A stretch of DNA of 64,000 nt from the NCBI GenBank assembly GCA_019232905.1, contig JAFANA010000016.1:1-64000 (forward strand), written 5' to 3'. This DNA is from Vulcanimicrobiota bacterium (GTDB taxonomy: Bacteria > Vulcanimicrobiota > Vulcanimicrobiia > Vulcanimicrobiales > Vulcanimicrobiaceae). Positions 36,727 through 44,561 of the stretch are shown piece after piece (position 1 is the stretch's first letter; every line of letters begins with the position of its first letter). The position numbers and the translations under genes are program-made. Under the pieces are notes generated by a model. The model was not told the origin of the DNA. It did not search any database and worked only from the letters and a program-made list of their open reading frames with translations.

Positions 36727-37659
36727 CTACTTTGACTCGGGCTCGTCGAGTGTTTCTTTGCTTCCACCCGGCAACTCGATGTGCGGCGGTTTCGACGCTT
36801 GTGCGATCGATTCGAAACGAACCGCGGCTCGCGTGTAGATTTCACCTTGGCTCGACACCGGCGCATCGGCGTCTTCTTCGCTGATATAGTGCGCGCCGTC
36901 GACATCCGTAAACTGAATCGTCCACGGAACCGACGTTGCATCACCGGAGACAAAGTTCGTCGAGTCTTTTAATCGCCACGGAGCAAACGTCGTTTCATCG
37001 ATCCACGCTTCACGAATGCGATAGCGTCCCGGATCCTTAACGGGCTTGAGCCCGAGATGATAACATGCGTGTCCGTCGACCGTTTCCGTCCCGAGCATCG
37101 TAATCGTGTATTCGCGGTTCTGCGCGTAGACGGTCGCAATTTCGGGAATCGAAGCCGCAGGCGCCGGCGACGGGGTTTTACGCGGGTTCGGGTCGTGAAA
37201 CTCTTTGCGAATTTCGTTGACGAGCGCCATTGAATTGAACGGCGTCGGCGAGGGCGCGGGAACGAACGGCGCCATTCCAAAGGAATAATTCGGACGCAGT
37301 TTCGGCACGCCGAGAAAATCGTCAGTCGGCAACGGTTTGTTGACGTTGAATCCGAACAGGCCGAAATTTACGCCGCTCGGCTTCACTGGATTCTCGCGTT
37401 CGTAATCGCTCGTCGGATCAACATCGACGACGTTGCTGACCGCGTCGTATGAGGCTTGGTAATGCTCGACGCGTTCTTTTCCGCCCTCTGTGATGGCGAC
37501 AGCGACCTGATATTGCAGTTGCGTAGGATAACGCTGCTGCATCCAGTATTGCCGCGCGTTTGCGAAGATTTGATAGGGATCGGGTTGCGCGTGCGCCGGC
37601 AGCGCCAGCAGGCTCCCGCACACCGCCGCCGATACTACTGCCGAAAACGCCTTCCGCAT
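36727..37659 (-). CDS. Secreted protein of unknown function
   Basis: 310 residues from the ATG at 37659 (MRKAFSAVVS); an ATG 15 bases upstream is also in frame. Cleavable signal peptide ending in AHA before QPDPYQIF. The mature part is beta-rich with repeats of the pattern seen in LolA/LppX-like folds: YHLGLKPVKDPGRYRIREAWIDETTFAPWRL resembles the segment of outer-membrane lipoprotein-sorting relatives in which a residue describing substrate processing is followed by FxPWR. No catalytic motif. Single gene, divergent from the DUF4242 gene. Confidence 0.65.
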   Translation of the reverse strand: MRKAFSAVVSAAVCGSLLALPAHAQPDPYQIFANARQYWMQQRYPTQLQYQVAVAITEGGKERVEHYQASYDAVSNVVDVDPTSDYERENPVKPSGVNFGLFGFNVNKPLPTDDFLGVPKLRPNYSFGMAPFVPAPSPTPFNSMALVNEIRKEFHDPNPRKTPSPAPAASIPEIATVYAQNREYTITMLGTETVDGHACYHLGLKPVKDPGRYRIREAWIDETTFAPWRLKDSTNFVSGDATSVPWTIQFTDVDGAHYISEEDADAPVSSQGEIYTRAAVRFESIAQASKPPHIELPGGSKETLDEPESK

Positions 37660-37772
37660 CCTCACGCACCCCATTACACCTCACGGCGGCATAATGTTTC
37701 CTGAACGCTTCCCCGGCAGGAAAGCGTTTCGAGCGCGCCCGATTATTCGGGTGCCAAGCGGCGGAGGTATCC

Positions 37773-38066
37773 ATGCCCAGATACATGGTTGAACGCACGT
37801 TCCCTCAAGGTCTCCACATCCCGAGCAACGCCGGCGGGGCTGCAGCGTGTCTGAACGTTGTTGGCAACAACGCCAAGAACGGCGTCACGTGGGTGCAATC
37901 GTACGTCTCGGCCGATAAGACCAAGACCTATTGCATTTACGACGGGCCGAACGAGGCTGCGATTCGCGAGGCTGCATCGCTCAACGGCTTGCCCGTCGAC
38001 AGCGTGGCGCAGGTCAGCGTGCTCGACCCGTATTTCTACTTCGAGGAACAGCTCGTTACGACGTAA
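37773..38066 (+). CDS. DUF4242 small protein
   Basis: 97 residues, a complete DUF4242-type ferredoxin-like domain: MVERTFPQGL, WVQSYVSADKTKTYCIYDGPNEAAIREAA and LPVDSVAQVSVLDPYFY. Members of the family have been annotated as small metal (nickel)-binding proteins, but the role here is unknown. Strong ribosome site GGAGG eight bases upstream. Its end overlaps the convergent OsmC-like gene by 11 bases. Confidence 0.85.
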   Translation: MPRYMVERTFPQGLHIPSNAGGAAACLNVVGNNAKNGVTWVQSYVSADKTKTYCIYDGPNEAAIREAASLNGLPVDSVAQVSVLDPYFYFEEQLVTT

Positions 38067-38478
38067 CTTTTGCGGGTTCTTCGATCACGAGATCGACGGG
38101 CACGCCGGCGCGTAACGTCTTCTGCACTTCGGCCACCGTATCAGTGTCGCGCAATAACTCGCGCACTTTCGCCCACGGTGCGCTTGATTTTACACGCGGC
38201 TTATACCGGATGCCATACGCAATCTCGCCTTCGGCCCCGAACGATCCGCTGACCTCGACTTCGATTTCGCGGATCTCGATGTTGCGTTTCTTCGCCTCAC
38301 GGTAGACGTCGTTGCAATAACACGTCGCAAGCGCGAGAAAAAGCAATTCACCACCGGAGACCGCCGAGCCGAACCCGTCGGGCCTCGGCGAGATCGGCAC
38401 GTGCTTCGCCTCGCCGCTACTCGTCACGACGGCGGAGTGAACGCCTTTACTGTTGCGAACGCGCGCTGAAATTACCAT
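38056..38478 (-). CDS. OsmC-family protein
   Basis: 140 residues. The C-terminal half has ELLFLALATCYCNDVYREAKKRNIEIREIEVEV, the OsmC/Ohr signature with a conserved Cys on the central helix. Only the C-terminal peroxidatic Cys region is obvious. The second Cys of Ohr-type VCP motifs is not clearly present, so a general OsmC-like thiol peroxidase or a non-catalytic relative are both possible. Confidence 0.85.
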   Translation of the reverse strand: MVISARVRNSKGVHSAVVTSSGEAKHVPISPRPDGFGSAVSGGELLFLALATCYCNDVYREAKKRNIEIREIEVEVSGSFGAEGEIAYGIRYKPRVKSSAPWAKVRELLRDTDTVAEVQKTLRAGVPVDLVIEEPAKVTS

Positions 38479-38553
38479 TCGATGTTCTGGTATTGTAGCG
38501 CGTGCCGCATCGTATTTCGACGGCGAGCATTCGCTCGGTACGTATCGACGCTG

Positions 38554-40101
38554 TTACACCTGCCCGTGCAACGCGTGGAGCGCATTCCAGAGGCCGCTGC
38601 CCTGCGGCAAGACTTCCTCGACGTAGTTCCACCAGAACGAACCGCCGCCGGCATACGGATACGAATACAGTGCAGCCTGATAGTAGTTCGCGACGTCGAT
38701 GCGCCCGGCGTGATACGGGTCGCTTTGCGAACCCCACCACCAAATATGATCGCCGTCGTCGGTCCAATAGTCGAGCTCCGTCACCATGACGCGCTGCGCC
38801 GGATACTGGTTGTGCAGCGTCGTGACAACGCGCTCGAACGCCGAGCCCATCGGCTCTTCTTCCGGATAGAGCGAAATCCCGAGATCGTCGACGTGTGACA
38901 TGATGCTGCTATTGAGGTTTGCACCGGCCCAAGTAAACATCGAGTGCTGGGCATCGTCGTCACCGAGATACCAATAGAGTGTCAGCAATACCCGCGCATG
39001 GGTGTGCGCCTTCACGTATGCCGCGGCGTAGTTGATCTTCTGCGCCACGCCCGTGCCGAGCCAATTGCCGTTTGCTTCATTTCCGACTTCCCATTCATCG
39101 ATGTTCGGAAATGCTTGAACGTAGCTTTGTACGCGCGCTTCCCACTGCGCGTAGCTCAGATCGGGCCAATCGCTTGAATCGAGGATTTGGCCGACGACAT
39201 GCAGGCCGAGCTTCTTTGCGCTCGCGACCTCACTTGCATAGTAACTCGGCGGCTCTTCTTCAAGGAATTGGAGCCGGAGCCAGCCGTCGGTTCCATAAAG
39301 ATTGGCGATCGTTTGAAGGTTTGACGTACCACCCGTAAGCGTGTCGACCGTTACGGCCCATTCGGGCTGGCCGGTGCCGTCGTAGTGGGCGCGAGCGTAT
39401 TGCAGGCCGGACTGCGAGAGCAGCAGCACTTCCGCATGAACCGCTGCGTTCATCGCTTGCGCACCGTATGCACCTTGGCTCGATTCCGTTGTGGCTGCAT
39501 TTGCGTCGTCGAGCAGCGTGTGCGCAGCGGCATACGCTGTATTGAATTCTGTGGATTTTGTATACCAAGGACGCGCCGCGACCGCGCCGTCGAGGTCGCT
39601 GACGAGCTGACGCGCCGCTAGGAGGTTGTAGACGTACGTGCCCGGCGCATCGGGCAGGTTCACGATGATATTCGAGTAGCCGTCCGTCGTCGGCCACGCA
39701 AAGGCCAAACCGGTAGGCTGCGAAGGCATCGAAAACATCGGGTCGCCCGAGTTATCGGTCGTCGATTCGAGCGGCCACATCGTGATGATTCGCATCGTCG
39801 CCGGATCGAGCAGGACGTCGTTATCGCCTTCGCTGCCGTTGCCGTTCTCCTCGAACGCGCGGAACTGTCCCCAGTTGAGATGATGCCCCGCGGTGTCATA
39901 GACGTGGAGAACGACGATTCCGCCCGTCACGGCATTCGAATGCACGCGCGTGAGTGCGCGGACGTGATGCGTGGTGTGCTTTGTCGAAGCTGCGACGTCG
40001 TTCGACGTGCCGGCGGGTTGACCGATACCCGCGCCCCCGCTGCATGAGCCTAGCGTTAAAGCCAGTGCAGCAAAAGATGAGCACAAGACAAATGGCTTCA
40101 T
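38554..40101 (-). CDS. Lipoprotein with clan GH-A-like glycosidase barrel, copy 1
   Basis: 515 residues. Lipobox LGSC near residue 20. An N-terminal beta-rich part (about 55-190) has HVYDTAGHHLNWGQFRAFEENGNGSEGDNDVLLDP. Then a barrel: EWAVTVDTL, FLEEEPPSYY, DEWEVGNEANGNW with Glu342 as acid/base candidate after Asn, and VMVTELDYW with Glu442 as nucleophile candidate. The 100-residue spacing and the N-E and T-E-L contexts fit clan A glycoside hydrolases. A Trp-rich stretch (HIWWWGSQ, GGSFWWNYVEE) could line the substrate cleft. Substrate unknown. Followed and preceded by a near-identical gene order partner at 40182. Confidence 0.82.
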   Translation of the reverse strand: MKPFVLCSSFAALALTLGSCSGGAGIGQPAGTSNDVAASTKHTTHHVRALTRVHSNAVTGGIVVLHVYDTAGHHLNWGQFRAFEENGNGSEGDNDVLLDPATMRIITMWPLESTTDNSGDPMFSMPSQPTGLAFAWPTTDGYSNIIVNLPDAPGTYVYNLLAARQLVSDLDGAVAARPWYTKSTEFNTAYAAAHTLLDDANAATTESSQGAYGAQAMNAAVHAEVLLLSQSGLQYARAHYDGTGQPEWAVTVDTLTGGTSNLQTIANLYGTDGWLRLQFLEEEPPSYYASEVASAKKLGLHVVGQILDSSDWPDLSYAQWEARVQSYVQAFPNIDEWEVGNEANGNWLGTGVAQKINYAAAYVKAHTHARVLLTLYWYLGDDDAQHSMFTWAGANLNSSIMSHVDDLGISLYPEEEPMGSAFERVVTTLHNQYPAQRVMVTELDYWTDDGDHIWWWGSQSDPYHAGRIDVANYYQAALYSYPYAGGGSFWWNYVEEVLPQGSGLWNALHALHGQV

Positions 40102-40181
40102 GCGGCGCTCCTAAGTTGGACAGGTTTATGATACGCCGCGAACCGGCGGCAACGTAACCTGATTTCGGTGTGGGCCGGAAG

Positions 40182-41714
40182 TCACAGGTGTGCGTGCAAT
40201 TCGTGCAATGCGTTCCATAGTGTGCTGCCGCGCGGCAGTACTTCCTCAATGTAGTACCACCAGAACGACCCGCCGCCCGAGTACGGATATGAATACACCG
40301 CCGCCTGATAGTAGTTTGCGACGGCAAGACGGCCCGCGCGGTACGGGTCACGTGCCGAACCCCACCACCAAATATGGTCGCCGTCGTACCCCCAATAATC
40401 GAGTTCCGTTATCATGAGCCGCTGCGCGGGGAGCGCCTTGTGCAGCGTTGTCATCACGCGATCGAATGCGGACCCCATCGGCTCTTCTTCCGGGTAGATC
40501 GACATGCCGACGTCATCGATGTCCGAAGTAATCGCAGCGTTCAAGTTTTCGTGCACCCATGTAAACATTTCATGCGGCTGGTCGTCGTCGCCGAGTTGCC
40601 AGTACAACGTCAAGAGGGTCCTCGCGCGCGTGTGACTCTTTACGTACTCGGCGGCGTACGCGATTTTTTGCCGCACGTCGGGCCCCAGCCAATCGCCGTT
40701 CGCCTCGTTTCCAACTTCCCATTCGTCGACGGTGCGCAGCGTCGAGACATACTCCCTGACGCGCACCTGCCATTGCGCGTACGATTGCGAGGCCCAGTCC
40801 GATGAATCGAGCAACTCGCCGACAACATGCAGGCCGAGTCGTTGCGCGTTACGCACTTCGTTCTCGTAGTATTGCGGTGGCTGCCCGAGATCGAACACGA
40901 TGCGAATCCATCCGTCGCGGCTATAGAGCGCGGCAATCGTATTCAAAACCGGAATTCCGCCGTCTATCGTGTCGAGCGTCACGGCCCATTGAGGCTTGAC
41001 TTCCGCGGAGCGATGGAAGGCGGCGTACCGCAGGCCCGACTGCGCGAGGAGAATGACCTCGGAACTTACGGCCGCGTCCATTGCACGCGCGGCATACGCA
41101 CCTTGCTGGGATTCTGTTCGGGCTTCATTTGCCCGCGCCAAAAATTCGTGCGCAGTTCGATCGGCGGAGCGCAACACCGTCGACGGAGCGTACCAACGGC
41201 GTACGGCGATGCCTTCGTCGACCTCGTGAATGAGTTGGCGTGCGGCAAGAACGTTGTACACGTACGTGCCCGGAGACGCGGGAAGATCGACGATAATATT
41301 CGAGTATCCGTCGGTAGTCGGCCATGCAAAAGCCAATGCGGTTGCACGCGCAGGCTTTATGAAAGACGGATCTCCCGTCGTCGAACCATTGTCGGGTTCA
41401 AGAGGAGACATCCCAATAACTTGCAGCGACGCCGGATCGAGCAGCACGTCGTTGTCGCCTTCAGACCCGTTTCCATTCTCTTGCATCCTGCGGAAGCGGC
41501 CCCACGTGATGCGCCGGCCCTCTTCATCGTAAACGTGAAGGACGATTCTTCCGCCGGAAATACGCTTGCGAACGCGATTGGCTGAATGGACGAGGCGCGC
41601 GCGATGAGCGCCGACGGCAACCACGCCGGTGTCGACGATGCGCATGCGTCCACTGCACGAGCCGGCAATCACACCCAACGTGACGGCAAGCATGCACGAA
41701 AGGATTGGTTTCAT
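40182..41714 (-). CDS. Lipoprotein with clan GH-A-like glycosidase barrel, copy 2
   Basis: 510 residues, tandem paralogue of 38554-40101, 80 bases apart. Lipobox AGSC. Shared segments: VLHVYDEEGRRITWGRFRRMQENGNGSEGDNDVLLDP, DEWEVGNEANGDWLG (Glu337), GSAFDRVMTTLH, MITELDYWGYDGDHIWWWG (Glu437) and GGSFWWYYIEEVLP. Both catalytic candidates are conserved with the same 100-residue spacing. Ribosome site GGAGGT ten bases before ATG. A recent-to-moderate tandem duplication; the two copies differ throughout, so both are probably functional. Confidence 0.82.
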   Translation of the reverse strand: MKPILSCMLAVTLGVIAGSCSGRMRIVDTGVVAVGAHRARLVHSANRVRKRISGGRIVLHVYDEEGRRITWGRFRRMQENGNGSEGDNDVLLDPASLQVIGMSPLEPDNGSTTGDPSFIKPARATALAFAWPTTDGYSNIIVDLPASPGTYVYNVLAARQLIHEVDEGIAVRRWYAPSTVLRSADRTAHEFLARANEARTESQQGAYAARAMDAAVSSEVILLAQSGLRYAAFHRSAEVKPQWAVTLDTIDGGIPVLNTIAALYSRDGWIRIVFDLGQPPQYYENEVRNAQRLGLHVVGELLDSSDWASQSYAQWQVRVREYVSTLRTVDEWEVGNEANGDWLGPDVRQKIAYAAEYVKSHTRARTLLTLYWQLGDDDQPHEMFTWVHENLNAAITSDIDDVGMSIYPEEEPMGSAFDRVMTTLHKALPAQRLMITELDYWGYDGDHIWWWGSARDPYRAGRLAVANYYQAAVYSYPYSGGGSFWWYYIEEVLPRGSTLWNALHELHAHL

Positions 41715-41863
41715 GCGGCCTACCTCCGCCGCAATCGATCATACCGGCCGCCAGTTGAATGTGAATACCCGAATTCAGGGTCATTTGCGGCTTTGCACAA
41801 GTCGAAGGGACGCTTGCTCGTCGCTAGGCACGCCGAAGCGGCGGCGTTATGTTCCAATCAGTC

Positions 41864-42745
41864 ATGATTTCCGAGCGTGAAGAGCTACGGCACCAATCGG
41901 AAGAGCATCCCCTGGTGCCCACGACGGACTTTTCTTCGATAGAGGCCTACGTACTCTATCTCGTGCACAGGGCAGCGTACGAGGAAGCTGCACGACGCGC
42001 GCGCGACGCCGTAGTGTTGGATATCGGCTGCAATAACGGATACGGCACGGTGATAGTTGCGAATCAAAGCCGCTCTACCATCGGTGTCGACGTCTCGCCG
42101 CGGGCCGTCGAAAGTGCGCAACGCTACAATCCTCGAGAGAACGTACGCTACCAGCTTATCGATGGACTCAGCCTGCCGTTTGACGACGGTTCGTTCGATC
42201 TTGTTACCAGCTTTCAGGTGATCGAACATATCTCGAACGTCGAGCGGTATCTCGCGGAAATCCGGCGAGTCCTCCGGCCCGGAGGAACGGGGTTGCTCAC
42301 AACGCCGAATCGATGCATTCGCCTCGATCCCTGCATGAAGCCGTGGAACGAGTTCCACGTTCGCGAATACGAAGCTTCCGAATTGCGAGCGCTTCTTCTG
42401 CCATTCTTCGACGACGTCCAGGTTCAAGGGCTATTTGCGGTGCCTGCCGTGTACGAGATTGAATACGAACGCGCGCAACGCGGGCTTGCAAGCAGCCGCA
42501 GACAGAACAAACCCGCTTATAAAGCAAAACGGCTTCTCAGAGCCGCACTGAGAAAATTCGCACCTTCCCTGTTGCAAAGACTGCAGAGCGCGCGCGGCAC
42601 TCCGGAGTCATCGGACGCTCATGCTCAAGCACTTGCGCCCGAGATACTGGCTCGTCACTCGACTGCGGAATTCTGGTATAGCGAGGCCGACGTCGACCGC
42701 GCGCTCGATCTACTCGCGATCTGCGAAATCGCGGCTAAAGCGTAA
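41864..42745 (+). CDS. Class I SAM-dependent methyltransferase
   Basis: 293 residues from ATG 41864; an ATG 15 bases upstream is also possible. Rossmann methyltransferase motifs: [17 protein letters not shown] (motif I, DxGCxxG), [15 protein letters not shown] (acidic end of strand 2), [20 protein letters not shown] and [16 protein letters not shown]. The last resembles UbiE/methyltransf_11 proteins. The C-terminal third is basic and helical. Substrate unknown; such genes often modify glycans. Ends 11 bases into the convergent membrane protein gene. Confidence 0.87.
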   Translation: MISEREELRHQSEEHPLVPTTDFSSIEAYVLYLVHRAAYEEAARRARDAVVLDIGCNNGYGTVIVANQSRSTIGVDVSPRAVESAQRYNPRENVRYQLIDGLSLPFDDGSFDLVTSFQVIEHISNVERYLAEIRRVLRPGGTGLLTTPNRCIRLDPCMKPWNEFHVREYEASELRALLLPFFDDVQVQGLFAVPAVYEIEYERAQRGLASSRRQNKPAYKAKRLLRAALRKFAPSLLQRLQSARGTPESSDAHAQALAPEILARHSTAEFWYSEADVDRALDLLAICEIAAKA

Positions 42746-43421
42746 AGACCTGGTTGTGAAACCCGTTACATAAGACGCCCTGATAGTTCAATAAAGCAAT
42801 GAGGCTCGCGGACTTGAAGGCTCCGTCCGGAGTCTGCGCGGGTTTGAAAGGATATGTCGTTTCGTTGTCGCGGCGAGTAAAGCAATACGCCGAATCGACG
42901 CGAACTGCGTCGTACTTGCCGTAAGCAACCGCAAAATACAATACGGCCTTCATGTCCGCACCGGGAGCCTCAACGAAGTGGCTCGTTCCCCCGATTTGCG
43001 AATAGCGAAACAATTCCGACATAAGGAGCACGGGTGTACTAGGGGCCAACGCACGCGATATCTTCGTCGCGAACCCCGAGTGCGACATCACCTTCTGGTC
43101 TTGATTCGAAAAGCGTATGCCGTACGCATTGACGATGACTCCCAAGTATTGGACTTCGACATTTCCAATATTTTTGAACGGCAAGTCGACATAGACGAAT
43201 TCCTTGCCGCCGCGCATAGCATCGTGTCGTAACGTCGGCACCACGTCGACCGCCGGCGCCTCATGAGCGGGCTTGATGCTTTCTTGATAGACGAAAACGT
43301 AAAAGCCCCAAAGCGCCGCGATCGTCAGCGCGACGATTTCAATGAGATGGCGCCAGTGCTCGACGGGCGAGGGATGCGAATAGACGTCGTGCTGTGAAGC
43401 AGCGCGCTCTCGGTCTTCCAA
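42735..43421 (-). CDS. Single-pass membrane protein of unknown function, duplicated copy B
   Basis: 228 residues from a TTG at 43421. This start mirrors the ATG of copy A (CATTTGGAAGACC versus CATATGGAAGACC) and gives the same 687-base length. One membrane segment (about 25-45, [20 protein letters not shown]); a predicted periplasmic beta-rich domain follows with [31 protein letters not shown]. No known family is recognised. Upstream are a terminator hairpin (43455-43479) and a decayed tRNA fragment, both duplicated with the gene. Confidence 0.72.
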   Translation of the reverse strand: MEDRERAASQHDVYSHPSPVEHWRHLIEIVALTIAALWGFYVFVYQESIKPAHEAPAVDVVPTLRHDAMRGGKEFVYVDLPFKNIGNVEVQYLGVIVNAYGIRFSNQDQKVMSHSGFATKISRALAPSTPVLLMSELFRYSQIGGTSHFVEAPGADMKAVLYFAVAYGKYDAVRVDSAYCFTRRDNETTYPFKPAQTPDGAFKSASLIALLNYQGVLCNGFHNQVFTL

Positions 43422-43454
43422 ATGCTTATATGTCGGTCGTTGAACGAAACGAAA

Positions 43455-43479
43455 GAGCCTTGGCTTAACGCCAAGACTC
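43455..43479 (-). terminator. Duplicated tRNA-type terminator (copy B)
   Basis: Minus strand: GAGTCTTGGC pairs with GCCAAGGCTC (one G-T) and is followed by TTTCGTTTCG. It corresponds to the hairpin at 44265-44289. Confidence 0.65.
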
Positions 43480-43486
43480 ACAAATT

Positions 43487-43535
43487 TGGTGCACCGCGAA
43501 GGACTCGAACCCCGAACTAATTGATGAGGCGTCTG
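43487..43535 (-). pseudogene. Decayed tRNA-Lys 3' fragment
   Basis: The minus strand carries the T-arm and 3' acceptor arm of tRNA-Lys (about 25 bases identical to 44298-44323, including encoded CCA), followed by a weaker match reaching the anticodon arm (CTCATCA instead of CTCTTAA). The 5' half is absent, so no tRNA can form. It marks the junction of the duplication. Confidence 0.75.
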
Positions 43536-43544
43536 GAATCGGAC

Positions 43545-44231
43545 CTAAAGCGTAAAGTAATAACCGGACGCGCCGTGACACGTGACGCCCGGACGGTGCG
43601 CTAGAGCCGTAGCAAAGCTAAGCGTGTCGAAAGCTCCGTCGCTAGTGAACGAGGGTTTGAACGGGTAGAGCGTCTTGTTGTCGACGCGAGTGAAGCAATA
43701 CATAAAATCAATGCGGACGGCATCGTATTTCCCGGCAGCAAGCGCAAAGTATAATGGATCACCCCTCACTTCGCCGGGATCTTCGATGAAGCGATGCTGG
43801 CCGCCCAACTGCGCATAGCGATTTAATCGCGTCGCGAGAAGCACGGGTTTGCCAGCCGGTAACGTGTGCGATATCGTCGTCCCGGCATCCGAGCGGCGCA
43901 CGACTGTTCGGTCTCGATCCGAATAGCGTACACCGTACGCATTAATGATGACTCCCAAGAACTGGAGGTCGACGCTTCCGATATTTTTGAACGGCATGTC
44001 GACCCACACGAATTCCTTGCCGCCGCGCATAGCCTCATGTCTGACGTTTTGTGCCACGTCCACAGCGGGCGGCTCATATGCGGGTTTGATGCGCTCTTGG
44101 TAGACGAAGACGTAGAAACCCCAAAGCGCCGCAATAGTGAGCGCCGCAATTTCCACCACGTGGCGCCAATGTTCGACGGGCGAGGGATGTGAATAGACGT
44201 CGTGCTGTGAAGCTCGCTCCTGGTCTTCCAT
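43545..44231 (-). CDS. Single-pass membrane protein of unknown function, duplicated copy A
   Basis: 228 residues from the ATG at 44231 (GGGAG upstream); the frame is open further, but that stretch is the tRNA-Lys gene. Sequence closely matches copy B, e.g. [29 protein letters not shown] and GKEFVWVDMPFKNIGS. One membrane segment (about 25-45), then a periplasmic beta-rich domain. Not assigned to any family. Located directly behind the terminator of tRNA-Lys(CTT). Confidence 0.75.
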   Translation of the reverse strand: MEDQERASQHDVYSHPSPVEHWRHVVEIAALTIAALWGFYVFVYQERIKPAYEPPAVDVAQNVRHEAMRGGKEFVWVDMPFKNIGSVDLQFLGVIINAYGVRYSDRDRTVVRRSDAGTTISHTLPAGKPVLLATRLNRYAQLGGQHRFIEDPGEVRGDPLYFALAAGKYDAVRIDFMYCFTRVDNKTLYPFKPSFTSDGAFDTLSFATALAHRPGVTCHGASGYYFTL

Positions 44232-44264
44232 ATGCTCCCGGTGCGGTGGTTGGAGAAATGAAAT

Positions 44265-44289
44265 GAGCCCTGATCGTAAGTCAAGGCTC
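44265..44289 (-). terminator. Terminator after tRNA-Lys(CTT)
   Basis: Minus strand: GAGCCTTGA pairs with TCAGGGCTC (one G-T), followed by ATTTCATTT. Lies 8 bases past the CCA. Confidence 0.7.
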
Positions 44290-44297
44290 AGAAATGT

Positions 44298-44372
<75 letters not shown>

Positions 44373-44384
44373 GTTAGGTTGTTA

Positions 44385-44457
44385 TGCGCCCTCCGGGACT
44401 CGAACCCGGGACCAACGGATTAAAAGTCCGCTGCTCTACCGACTGAGCTAAAGGCGC
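44385..44457 (-). tRNA. tRNA-Lys (anticodon TTT)
   Basis: Complete cloverleaf: acceptor GCGCCTT/AGGGCGC, anticodon loop CTTTTAA, T-loop GTTCGAGTC. CCA is not encoded (TAA follows the discriminator A), in contrast to the neighbour at 44298. Confidence 0.95.
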
Positions 44458-44561
44458 ATGTGTTCAGCACGACGGCCCGACGTATTGTAGCTTCGCGTGC
44501 TCCCTTTGGCAAGCCGGATTTCAGGCACCGCTTGATACGAGATTGTGCCGGGCGCTCCTTC

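Noticed and set aside
43487-43535. Functional second tRNA-Lys
   Set aside because: The 5' half (D-arm and 5' acceptor strand) is missing, so no cloverleaf can form.
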